This document shows positions 46,761-56,117 of a DNA stretch of 64,000 bases, one piece after another (position 1 is the stretch's first letter; every line of letters begins with the position of its first letter). The translations under genes and the position numbers were made by a program. Source of the DNA: Nageia nagi (lineage: Eukaryota; Pinophyta). The stretch covers positions 29,636,001 through 29,700,000 of the forward strand of contig JBITNC010000002.1 of the NCBI GenBank assembly GCA_050084985.1, written 5' to 3'. The notes below the pieces were generated by a model that saw nothing but the letters and a program-made list of their open reading frames with translations, did no database searches and had not been told where the DNA came from.

Positions 46761-47829
46761 CAGCCACCCAAGCTCCTTCCTTTGCCCAAGTTTCCATCAC
46801 TACGATCCACCCATATCTGCCATCCGATGGTCAACTCAACCGGTCCCGTACCGTGCGAAGGCGCCCACCCTGTTTGACTGCGTTCCTGCACTACGTTGCT
46901 CGTGACTCGCTTGGTCGCCCCTGCTGCCTCCGTCCGCCACTACCCACGTGGCTTACCGCTTCTTCGCATGCCCTTTCCATTTTTTTCAAACTTTGTTTGC
47001 GCCTTTAATTTTTTTTTACCTACACCACCTGATCTCCTTAAATACATTTTTGACTACTTGCATATTTTCATTGCACTTTCCAGAGCACAGAGGGGGGTCC
47101 TAATTTTTAACTCCAAAGCATTTACTTGCTTCTTGACTTAGGTCTCTTTATTTTTTAGTGCTTCCAAGTCAATTGCTCCCATTAAATGCACTTAGGAGCA
47201 CTTAAAATAATTTCTTATTTTCTCCTCCAACTGTCATGCTTAATTAAATAAAGGTGCACATACATAGTAATTTAGTCTAAAGTATGCTATTTTTTAAGTA
47301 AATAAGGAATTTTTTTACTTAACATGCATCACTTCTACGACAAGTCTTAGCATACAAGTTGGTTCTCTAGGGATAAAACTTTAAGTAACAAAGGGGGGGC
47401 CTTGGTATAAATTTTTTACTTAAATTTTATCTAGATGCATGTATCTTATTTGAAGACTAAAACATGCTTAGGACTTAAATTTCTAATGCATGATGCATGC
47501 TTACGTAAATTTTAAGTCATGATAGAATGCATGTTATAAGTATGCTTAAATGTTAAAATGCATAAGTATGCTTAGGACTTAAATTTTTAATGCATGATGC
47601 ATGCTTACTTAAATTTTTAAGTCATGATACAATGCATGTTATGAATTAAATACTAAGTATGCTTAGGACTTAAATTTTTAATGCATGATGGATGCTTACT
47701 TAAATTTTTAAGTCATGATATACTAAGTAGGACTTAGTTCCTTGTTTAATTCATTAAGTGCTTGAATAAAGTGAGAAAAATATGAACAATGTAAAAGTCC
47801 TTTAGGGGTTAGAACAAAACCCATTGGAC
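46761..47829 (+). other. Middle of the A leader, non-coding
   Basis: A GC-rich part to about 46980 gives way to an AT-rich part. The junction (ACGTGGCTTACCGC, CTTTCCAT, TTTTTTTTACC) aligns with 61260-61360 of B on the other strand. The leader repeats at 47463-47735 follow. Confidence 0.6.
47463..47735. repeat. Three tandem units in the A leader, about 90-105 bp
   Basis: TATGCTTAGGACTTAAATTT, then AATGCATGATGCATGCTTAC, then AAATTTTTAAGTCATGATA, repeated from 47463, 47567 and 47658. B has about one copy (60800-60950). Confidence 0.85.
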
Positions 47830-48518
47830 TCAATTTTTTTGGCCTTTTTAAGGTTTCAAGTTCGTGTGGATGGAGTATTTTTCATCTTACTTTATATTTT
47901 TTGCACATTTGCTTATACTTGCAATACGCAAAAATGTGAAAAGTAACCCCTAAAATGAATACATCCGCACGTATTTTCCACAACATGACTTGTTTGGGGA
48001 GCCATGAGGTGAGGACAGGGCAGACTGGAGCCCTTTTAGTCCGAAAACCGAGTGGTGGTAAGTCCGTCTTAATTGCCCCTAAGACCTCTGTTGGATTGGA
48101 CATAACTCTATTAGGTGGACAGGCATGTGTGTAGTGATACCACATGTCCGCACGTCCATTCAGGGATTATCCTGATAACCTAGGAGGAAAACTGAAACCC
48201 TTAATCAAGATAATTAAAATGGCCGGTCCAAGATACGTCGGATCCTTGGAAAATAGTAAGTACTTCTCCTTGTGAGAGTATATCACTGACCAAGGTGAAC
48301 TGGTTGAGGACTGGTAGTACCTGGGCTCCACCTTGCGGGCATCCAGGTGAAGGCCTAATTCTATACAAGAAAACAACCCCAACTTTATCCTTCTATGGAT
48401 CGTGGTTAATGAGTTTACACATGTGGGACATGTTTGCTTATTAGTTGTTTTATATGTATAGATGGAAAAATTGTAAAAGTTTACATTCTTATTGCATATT
48501 TATTTGTTTTTTGTAGCA
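47830..48518 (+). promoter_or_regulatory. Conserved leader block with possible intron, element A
   Basis: This block stays closely similar to 60050-60710 of B although it has no reading frame. GTGGTAAGT at 48055-48063 is a good 5' splice site. TTTGTTTTTTGTAG ending at 48516 is a good 3' splice site, two bases before the gag ATG. Both sites exist in B (GTAAGT at 60490-60485, TGTAG ending at 60037). Splicing would remove about 459 bases; this is inference. Confidence 0.45.
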
Positions 48519-49652
48519 ATGGTTGAAACCTTCGTTCCCAAGCACATACTCGATGGTTCCAACTTTGGAATATGGGAACCACGTATGAAAGCCGAGTTAC
48601 AAGCAAGAAAGCTATGGCAGACAGTTAGTGAAGATGCGGTTGCTCCTACCGATGAGAAGGCTCTTGAAGTATACAACTCAAAGAATGAGTTAGCAACTTC
48701 TATGATATACCGTGCAGTTTCAGATGATGTCCTTCTCATGATTTCTTCATCAACTTCAGCAAAGGAAGCTTGGGATAGGTTAAAGAAAATCTACCTTGGG
48801 TCCAAATTTTCCAGGAGGTTTACCATTCTACAAAAGTTGTTGCAGTATCGACAAAGTGAAGATGAAAGTGCCTCTATCTACTTAAACAAAATCATTGACC
48901 TCAGGACACAATTGGTTGGTTGTGGATGCAACTGGATCAATGATGAGTTCATGGTCTTCATCATTCTACAAAGCCTTACTTCAAAGTTCAGCAACTTTGT
49001 CACAGTTATGGAAACAAGGCTCGATGATGAAGAAGATGTCATCTCACTAGATAACCTTTCAAGACTTCTTCTAAAGCATGAGGAAACTTTGAACAAGAAA
49101 ATGTTGAACCTTTCTCCAAAGGATCATAGCATTGCTCTAGGAGCAACCAAAACTCCTTTCAAGAAAAAGTTCAAACATTACAAATTCAAAGACAACAAGT
49201 CCTCATCTACCTTCAGGAAGTATGACAAAAAGGGCAACAACAACAACAATCATGGCAACTACAGGCACAGGAATGATAAAGCAGGATCAAGCAATCCAAC
49301 ACCTCAAGAAAAGTTTGATGGGAATTGTAACTTCTGTGGCATCTTTGGGCACAAAGAGTATGATTGTCGCAAAAAGAAATTTGCTCAAAAAGGAAAGGGA
49401 AATGCAAATGTGAGAACTTTCAATAATAAAAAGAAGAACAAGCATGCTGCTTCTGTTGCCTACTACTCAATGACTCAAACTATTTCAAATGACTGGATTG
49501 TTGATACAGGATGCACTAATCACATGTGTTATGAAAAAGATAAGTTTGAAAACTTTCATAAGTACAAAAAGGATGCAGTTGTGATAGGTGATAATACAGT
49601 CCTTGATGTTCACAGGAATAGGAAGTGTGAAGATTCATGGAAAGACTCTTGA
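48519..49652 (+). CDS. Gag and protease of element A, ended by a frameshift
   Basis: I take ATG at 48519 (MVETFVPKHILDGSNFGIWE), not the in-frame ATG at 48492, because the same start is kept in B and it follows a splice-acceptor-like tract. The Gag part has the copia UBN2 pattern (NELATSMIYRAVSDDVL, AKEAWDRLKKIY, LLQYRQSEDES). A basic stretch and a perfect zinc knuckle follow, CNFCGIFGHKEYDC (C-x2-C-x4-H-x4-C), for RNA packaging. Protease WIVDTGCTNHMC has the DTG triad. Near 49611 an extra base (TTCACAGG; B has TTCAAGG) throws the frame out and ends it at 49652. Confidence 0.85.
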   Translation: MVETFVPKHILDGSNFGIWEPRMKAELQARKLWQTVSEDAVAPTDEKALEVYNSKNELATSMIYRAVSDDVLLMISSSTSAKEAWDRLKKIYLGSKFSRRFTILQKLLQYRQSEDESASIYLNKIIDLRTQLVGCGCNWINDEFMVFIILQSLTSKFSNFVTVMETRLDDEEDVISLDNLSRLLLKHEETLNKKMLNLSPKDHSIALGATKTPFKKKFKHYKFKDNKSSSTFRKYDKKGNNNNNHGNYRHRNDKAGSSNPTPQEKFDGNCNFCGIFGHKEYDCRKKKFAQKGKGNANVRTFNNKKKNKHAASVAYYSMTQTISNDWIVDTGCTNHMCYEKDKFENFHKYKKDAVVIGDNTVLDVHRNRKCEDSWKDS

Positions 49653-50624
49653 CAATGTCTTTTATGTGCCTAAACTAAGGATGAATCTCATCTCCGTGAT
49701 TCAAATTACAAGGAAAGGATGCTCGTTTGAGTTTACCTCACACTCTTGGTGTGTTAAGAAAGGACTTGCCACTTTGATGAAAGGATCAGTAAAGAATGAC
49801 CTTTATATTGTGGATCAAGTACCTTCAAAGATTTGTCTTGCTACAAATGTTTGTTCAAAAGGTAATCTTTGGCATCAACGATTAGGACACCTTAACCACA
49901 AGAGTATTCAAGCTATGAAAACTCAAGAACTTGTGGAAGGTTTACCTAATATTTCACCCACAGTTGGTCTTTGTGAAAGGTGCATTCTAGGAAAGATGCA
50001 TAGGCAAAAGTTTGAAAAAGATAAGGCAACTCGGGCTACTTGTCCTCTTCAGCTTGTGCATTCAGATTTGATGGGTCCTTTTCAGACTAAGTCACTAGGT
50101 GGAGCTTCTTATGTTCTGACCTTAATTGATGACTTCAGTAGGATGACATTTGGTTATCTACTTGAGCACAAGGATCAAACTTTGACAGGTTTCAAGACTT
50201 CAAGGCACTTGTTGAAAATCAAACTGATTTAAGATCAAAATGCTGAGATCGGACAATGGGGGTGAATATAATAGCAATGAGTTTAACAACTTTTGTGTTA
50301 AACACGGGATTAAGCGACAATTCACAATCCCATACACCCCTCAGCAAAATGGAGTTGCTGAAAGGAAGAATCGCACCATTATGGAAATGGCAAGATGCAT
50401 GTTGGGTAACCTTCCTAGTTTCTTATGGGGCGAAGCTGTTCACACTGCTATTCACACCCTAAATAGGTGTCCTACTAAGGCAGTTGAAGGTAAAACTCCA
50501 TATGAAGCATGGACAGGAAAGAAACCTAACCTCTCACACTTCAGGGTCTTTGTTGTGATGCATTTGCCTTCATTACCTCAGAGAAAAGAAAGAAGCTAGA
50601 TAAACGATCAGAAAATGCATCTTT
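49588..50624 (+). pseudogene. Integrase of element A, with four single-base deletions
   Basis: The zinc region is LWHQRLGHLNHKS and CERCILGK. The catalytic triad is intact in sequence: VHSDLMGPF, LRSDNGGEYNSNEF and QQNGVAERKNR. Reading breaks near 50180 (TTTT to TTT), 50229 (TTTT to TTT), 50551 (GG to G) and 50613 (AAAAA to AAAA), compared with B. All four are losses from base runs. The protein would insert the cDNA copy into the genome. Confidence 0.85.
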
Positions 50625-52442
50625 GTGGGGTATGATAATCAGCATAGAGGTTACAGGCTCTACTCTTCATCCCATAAAATAGTCTTTGTGTCTAGGGATG
50701 TTAAGTTCAATGAACTTTCTGAGGATACGACCTCTCATGCTGAAGTGTCTGATACAGATGATTCTTCGCCTGCACCTAACTGGTTGGATGAGCATGTAGA
50801 GAAGTCACCACAAGAGCAAAATTCTCCGACACAGAGAATTACAAGAAGTATGACCTTGAATAAATCCTTATTTGCCAAAATTGATAATATGCATGAGCCA
50901 TCAACCTTCAAAGAAGCTTCCAAGCAAGAGTGTTGGATGGAAGCTATGAAAGTTGAGTATGAGGCTCTCATGAAAAATGAAACTTGGGATTTGGTTCCTT
51001 ATCCCAATGAGAAAAATGTGATTGGCAATAAATGGATATACAAGGTCAAGTACAATTCTGATGGAAACATTGAAAAATACAAGGCAAGGTTAGTAGCCAA
51101 AGGATTCGCTCAGAAATATGGTATTGATTATGAGGAAACCTTTGCTCCTGTAGCCAAGATGCCTACTGTCAGAATAATTCTTGCTATTTCTGCAGCTCAA
51201 GGATGGAAAGCTTTTCAACTTGATGTCAAAAGTGCATTTCTCAATGGGGACTTAGATGTTGAAATCTACATGAATCAACCAGAAGGATTTATTCCAGAAG
51301 GAAAAGAGACTCTTGTGTGTAAACTAAAGAAGTCTTTGTATGGACTTAAGCAAGCACCTAGAGCATGGTACAAGAAAATTTCAGGATTCTTTGCAGATAT
51401 TGGTTTTTCCAAGTGCTTCTCAGATTCAGATCTATATGTACTCAATCAAGGAAAAGACGTGGTCATCATTATCCTTTATGTGGATGATCTTCTCATAACA
51501 GGAAATAATATTGACATCATCCAAGAGTGCATCTCCAAACTCAAGGCAACATTTGAAATGACTGATCTAGGTCTATTGCATTACTATCTTGGGATGCAAG
51601 TATACCAACACAAAGATTGTACTTATCTTAGTCAATCTAAGTATATATCAGACATCTTGCAAAAGTTTGGAATGGAGGAGTGTAAATATGCTGCAATACC
51701 TATTTCTCCTGGAATCGTTGTCTCACTGAGCTCAGATTCTCAGTTGGCTGATGCTACAGCTTATAGACAATTGATTGGTAGTCTTCTGTATCTGACTATC
51801 TCTCATCCTGATATTGCCTTTGCAGTGAATCTCATGGCACGATTCATGCAAAAACCATATGTTGAACACCTCAATGCTGTTAAGCAAATCTTGAGGTATG
51901 TCGCAGGGACACAGGATCTTGCTCTTAAGTATTCCAAAGTGCCCTCGATTGTTCTCTCAGGGTTCTCAGATTCTGATTATGGGGGAGATAGAGATGACAG
52001 AAAATCAACCTCTGCATATGTGTTTAGCATTGGTTCAGGTGCTATCTCTTGGGCTTCCAAGAAGCAACCTACTGTGACTCTTTCTACCACCGAAGCTGAA
52101 TATCGAGCCATGTCTGTTACCGCCCAAGAAGCTATTTGGCTAAGACATCTTCTGAACGAAATTGGGTATACGCAAAATGGCCCATCTCTTATTTCGTCAG
52201 ATAATCAATCGGCTATCTCTTTGGCTAAGAATCCTGTGTTCCATCAGCGAACCAAACATGTAGAAATCCAAGCTCATTTTATCAGGGAGAAGGTTCTAGA
52301 TGACATCATACACTTGCAGTATTGTCCATCTACTGAAAACTCCGCTGATTTGTTCACCAAGCCCCTTCCTGAAGCTCAGTTCTGCCAGCTTAGGGATTCT
52401 CTCGGGTTGGTGAAGTTGCCCTCAAGGGGGAGTGAAGTTTAA
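50625..52442 (+). CDS. Reverse transcriptase and RNase H of element A (uninterrupted)
   Basis: 605 residues without a stop. RT motifs: WIYKVKYNSDGNIEKYKARL, FAPVAKMPTVR, FQLDVKSAFLNGDL, LKKSLYGLKQAPRAWY, the active site LYVDDLLITG and LGLLHYYLGMQV. RNase H: GFSDSDYGGDRDDRKST, TLSTTEAEYRAM, SSDNQSAISLAKN and FHQRTKHVEI. It ends LPSRGSEV like B and C. The first codon of this frame is only the point after the last frame break; in an intact copy it would be part of one Gag-Pol. Confidence 0.9.
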   Translation: MGYDNQHRGYRLYSSSHKIVFVSRDVKFNELSEDTTSHAEVSDTDDSSPAPNWLDEHVEKSPQEQNSPTQRITRSMTLNKSLFAKIDNMHEPSTFKEASKQECWMEAMKVEYEALMKNETWDLVPYPNEKNVIGNKWIYKVKYNSDGNIEKYKARLVAKGFAQKYGIDYEETFAPVAKMPTVRIILAISAAQGWKAFQLDVKSAFLNGDLDVEIYMNQPEGFIPEGKETLVCKLKKSLYGLKQAPRAWYKKISGFFADIGFSKCFSDSDLYVLNQGKDVVIIILYVDDLLITGNNIDIIQECISKLKATFEMTDLGLLHYYLGMQVYQHKDCTYLSQSKYISDILQKFGMEECKYAAIPISPGIVVSLSSDSQLADATAYRQLIGSLLYLTISHPDIAFAVNLMARFMQKPYVEHLNAVKQILRYVAGTQDLALKYSKVPSIVLSGFSDSDYGGDRDDRKSTSAYVFSIGSGAISWASKKQPTVTLSTTEAEYRAMSVTAQEAIWLRHLLNEIGYTQNGPSLISSDNQSAISLAKNPVFHQRTKHVEIQAHFIREKVLDDIIHLQYCPSTENSADLFTKPLPEAQFCQLRDSLGLVKLPSRGSEV

Positions 52443-52499
52443 ACTTTTGTTAGTGATGACAACTTCACCTCTAAGAGGCCTTTTTTGATTGTACATTCT

Positions 52500-52905
52500 A
52501 GACCTCCGTGGTAAGTTTGCTCTGCGTGACAAACTTGTTGTACAATTGTTGTTATAGAGTGTTGATTATTTTATACCTCAGTGGTAAGTTTGCTCTGCGT
52601 GAGAAACTTGTTGTACAAATTTTGAGCATATAATTAATATACCTCCGTGGTAAGTTCGCTCTGCGTGACGAACTTGTTGTACATTCTATACCTCCGTGGT
52701 GAGTTTACTCTGCGTGAGAAACTCGTTGTACAATTTTTATGCTCTATACCTCCGTGGTGAGTTTGCTCTGCGTGAGAAACTCGTTGTACAATTTTTGAGC
52801 ATATAATTTAATATACCTCCGTGGTAAGTTCGCTCTGCGTGACGAACTTGTTGTACATTCTATACCTCCGTGGTGAGTTTGCTCTGCGTGAGAAACTCGT
52901 TGTAC
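52500..52905 (+). repeat. 3' UTR array of seven stem-loops, element A
   Basis: Seven units of a core TACCTCCGTGGTAAGTTTGC, then TCTGCGTGACAAACTTG and TTGTACA, begin 58 bases after the pol stop. Each forms a 6-7 bp stem around the constant loop CTCTGCGTGA. Stem arms: AAGTTTG/CAAACTT (52513), AAGTTT/AAACTT (52586), AAGTTCG/CGAACTT (52652), GAGTTT/AAACTC (52701), GAGTTT/AAACTC (52759), AAGTTCG/CGAACTT (52826), GAGTTT/AAACTC (52875). Arms change together, so the pairing is kept. Confidence 0.9.
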
Positions 52906-53394
52906 AATTTTATGCTCTATTTTTAAAATCAACACATGTCTATATACAACAGGTGACTATGAGTAATGGCTTAGCATCTCTGTGATGGCTTATAGTGCAC
53001 CATTGATCAGTTATTTATAAGATGGCATTATTTGATTCTCTTATTTGAATATATGATGCATCTAACTGATTTTGTTCATGAGTTGCTTGTAGCATGCAGG
53101 ATCTTCTTTAGAAATGCAGGTTACTCACCTTGAGAAAGCAAGCTCATGGAGACTCACATGTCAGCTTAAAGTTGATCGACTACTATGTACAGTGAAACCA
53201 GTTGTGGTTAATGATTGTATTGTAAACCATTTTTGTCAAATGGTAATGTAGTGAGTCTCATACTAGTTCTCAAAAAGATTCTCAAAAATATGTAAAAGTT
53301 CTCATCTCCACTTGTATCTCTATGGAGGAGAACTCTCTCTTACTCTCTCTCTTCTCTCTTCTACGCTCTATCCCAATATTACATTAAGGGGGAG
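52906..53394 (+). other. 3' UTR of element A up to the polypurine tract
   Basis: No coding frame. It ends with the tract ATTAAGGGGGAG (53383-53394) directly before the LTR. A CT-rich run (CTCTCTCTTACTCTCTCTC) precedes the tract at about 53334-53370. Confidence 0.8.
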
Positions 53395-53892
53395 TGTTAG
53401 AATTTGTAATGAAATATTGTGAATATCTAGACTCCTTGTAAATTCAATTAATCACTTAAGGGTATGTAGATACCTTAAGTGATTAATAGAATTCTTTAAT
53501 ATGTAGACTTTGACTTTACCAAAGGAGTTAGTTGGTAGGTTGAAGTTTGGTGGTACATTTAATGTAACCCTAACCTTACCCTTGGGTTAAAGGAAGGTTA
53601 GGGAGGTGCTCTCAACCTATAAATAGAGGGCCTCTCCTCATGTAAACATATCTAAGTTTTGAGTAAGATTACTCTACTTGGTTGTGTAGAAGAGAGCTAG
53701 AGAATAGTTGTAAAAGAGACATAGATTTGAGAATAAGAGAACTAGTTGTGGATGTACTCCCAAGGAGGGAGGAACCACATTATATTGGTGTCATATTGTG
53801 TGAATGATGTTCTTAGAATTATAGATGTGTTATCTTGAGTTTCCTAGTCTAAGGTCCTAGAGGATTTGTTTAGATCTAGTTCAAATCCTTCA
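53395..53892 (+). mobile_element. 3' LTR of element A
   Basis: Same sequence as the 5' LTR apart from one inserted T near 53758; TATA box at 53617-53626; U3 inverted repeat at 53441-53493. Confidence 0.95.
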
Positions 53893-53897
53893 ATATC

Positions 53898-54527
53898 AAC
53901 AAGGATAGATGAATCACATAAATGCTATCATAAACTTATCAATGGTGCACTATGAGTCATCATGAAGATGCCATGCCAAAAACTCATAGTCACCTACTAT
54001 ATATAAGACATGTGTTGATTATTATTACAAAATAAAGCATGCACATACGAGTTCTTCACATGTGGATAACTGAACAGTGCCAAAAGACACATAAGAGTTC
54101 CTTACACATGGATAACTGAACAGTGCTAGATCATGCATATAAGAGTTCCTCACACATGGATAACTAAATAGTGCCAAATGACACATAAGAGTTCCTCACA
54201 TATGGATAACTAAACAGTGCTAGATTGACTAAAATAGAGCATGCACATACGAGTTCCTCACATATGGATAACTGAACAGTGTTAGATTGGCCAAAAAATA
54301 GAGTATGCACATATGAATTCCTTACATATGGATAACTGAATATTGTCAAGAGACACATAAGAGTTCCTCATATATAGATAACTAAATAGTGCTAGATTGA
54401 TCAATTTGTACAAGTTCTTCATGTAAAGCAAACTTACCATGAATGTGTATAATAAAATCAACACAATACAACACAAATCCTCCTAAGGGTAAAGTTATCA
54501 TCACAAACATGAATTCATCATAAGAAT
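53898..54527 (-). other. 3' UTR of element C with its own stem-loop-like repeats
   Basis: It continues 45729-46055 beyond element A (ATCAATGGTGCACTATGAGT matches B at about 55590). Eight units at 54049, 54095, 54143, 54189, 54251, 54315, 54361 and 54413 carry AGAGTTCCTCACACATGGAT followed by AACTG; the last is closest to the A/B type. Stems are shorter here (AGTT/AACT). Confidence 0.7.
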
Positions 54528-54741
54528 TCAAACTTCACTTTCCCTTGAGGGCAACTTCACCAATCCGATAGCATCCCTAAGCTTACAGGGCTGAGCTTTT
54601 GAGAGGGGCTTGGTGAATAAATCAATGAAGTTCAAGGTAGATAGATAATACTGCAGGTGTATGATGCCATCAAGAATATTCTCCTTGATAAAATGGGCAT
54701 GGATTTCTACATGTTTTGTTCTCTGATGGAACACTAGATTC
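54528..54741 (-). pseudogene. C-terminal end of element C pol (RNase H)
   Basis: Minus-strand frame FHQRTKHVEIHAHFIKENIL to KLPSRESEV and stop, the same ending as A and B. It is cut at GATTC by element B; the upstream part resumes at 63392. Confidence 0.9.
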
Positions 54742-55200
54742 TGAAGGATTTAGACCTACTCTAATCCTCAAGGTCCAAGACTAGAAAACTCAATCATACA
54801 CAAGATAACACAAATATAATGTGGTTCCTCCCTCCTTGGGAGTACATCCACAACTAGTTCTTAATTCTCAATCTATGCACCTCTTACAACAATTCTCTTC
54901 CTCTCCTACACAACTAGTAGAGTAATCTTACTCCAAAAACTTAGTTATGTTACAAGAGGAGAGGCCCTCTATTTATAGCTTGAGAGCACCTCCCTAACCT
55001 CCCTTTAACCCAAGGGTAAGGTTAGGGTTACAATAAATGTATCACCTAACTTTAACCTACCAACTAACCACATGGTAAAGTCAAAGTCTACATAATAAAG
55101 AATTCAATTAATCCCTTAAGGTATCTACATATCCTTTAAGTGATTAATTGAATTTACAAGGAGTTTAGATATTCACAATATTTCATTACAAATTCTAACA
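54742..55200 (-). mobile_element. 3' LTR of element B
   Basis: Minus-strand start TGTTAGAATTTG at 55200, end AATCCTTCA at 54742; TATA box (minus strand CTATAAATAG) at 54969-54978. The polypurine tract ATTAAGGGGGAG lies beside it at 55201-55212. The U3 inverted repeat is at about 55108-55154. Confidence 0.95.
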
Positions 55201-55679
55201 CTCCCCCTTAATGCAATATTGGGATAGAGCGTAGAAGAGAGAAGAGAGAGAGTAAGAGAGAGTTCTCCTCCATAGAGATACAAGTGGAGATGAGAACATT
55301 TACATATTTAAGAATCTTTTTGAGAACTAGTTTAAGACTCACTACATTACCATTTGACAAAAATGGTTTACAATACAATCATTAACCACAACTGGTTTCA
55401 CTGTACATAGTAGTCGATCAACTTTAAGCTGACATGTGAGTCTCCATGAGCTTGCTTACACAAGGTGAGTAACCTGCATTTCTGAAGAAGATTCTGCATG
55501 TTACAAGCAACTCATGAACAAAATCAGTTAGATGCATCATATATTCAAATAAGAGAATCAAATAATACCATCTTATAAATAACTGATCAATGGTGCACTA
55601 TAAGTCATCATGGAGATGCCAAGCCATCACTCATAGTCACCTGTTGTATATAGACATGTGTTGATTTTTAATAGAGCAT

Positions 55680-56055
55680 AAAAAATTGTACAACAAGTTT
55701 CTCACGCAGAGCAAACTTACCACGGAGGTATAGAATGTACAAGAAGTTCCTCACGCAGAGCGAACTTACCACGGAGGTATATCAATTATATGCTCAAAAC
55801 ATTGTACAAGTTTCTCACGCAGAGCAAACTTACCACGGAGGTATAAAATGTACAACAAGTTTGTCATGCAGAGCAAACTTACCACGGAGGTATAAAATGT
55901 ACAACAAGTTTGTCACGCAGAGCAAACTTACCATGGAGGCATAAAAATGTACAACAAGTTTGTCATGCAGAGCAAACTTACCACGGAGGTATAAAAATGT
56001 ACAACAAGTTTGTCACGCAGAGCAAACTTACCACGGAGGTATAAAATGTACAACA
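55680..56055 (-). repeat. 3' UTR array of seven stem-loops, element B
   Basis: Same core as in A on the minus strand, with units near 55686, 55736, 55803, 55849, 55899, 55949 and 56000. The loop CTCTGCGTGA is kept apart from single changes (GCATGA). The second unit has AAGTTC/GAACTT where its neighbours have AAGTTT/AAACTT, again a paired change. Three of the last four units are nearly identical, so the array has been homogenised or has expanded there. Confidence 0.9.
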
Positions 56056-56117
56056 CATGCTATACAACAACAACAAAAGAGCCTCTTAGAGGTGAAGTTG
56101 TCATCACTAACAAAAGT

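Larger units (their letters stand above)
46056..53892 (+). mobile_element. Element A: young Ty1/copia element, plus strand
   Basis: LTRs at 46056-46552 and 53395-53892 are, by eye, identical apart from one inserted T (GATGTACCCC versus GATGTACTCCC). Target duplication ATATC is perfect (46051-46055 and 53893-53897). Inside are a 2-kb leader, gag-pol, a stem-loop array and a polypurine tract. The insertion lies in the 3' untranslated region of C, in the opposite orientation. The primer site is missing and pol has five single-base frame breaks. Confidence 0.95.

Noticed and set aside
46757-47141. Plus-strand frames in the GC-rich A leader
   Set aside because: Length is explained by high GC; the frames are not kept in the matching part of B.
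52500-52905. CRISPR array
   Set aside because: Regular repeats with short intervals look similar at first, but the spacers are near-identical AT-rich links, the sequence is plant retroelement 3' UTR, and no cas genes exist.
54164-54476. Minus-strand frames with repeated SYPYVRNSYV
   Set aside because: Direct translation of the non-coding tandem units of element C; spacing between units is irregular and breaks frame.
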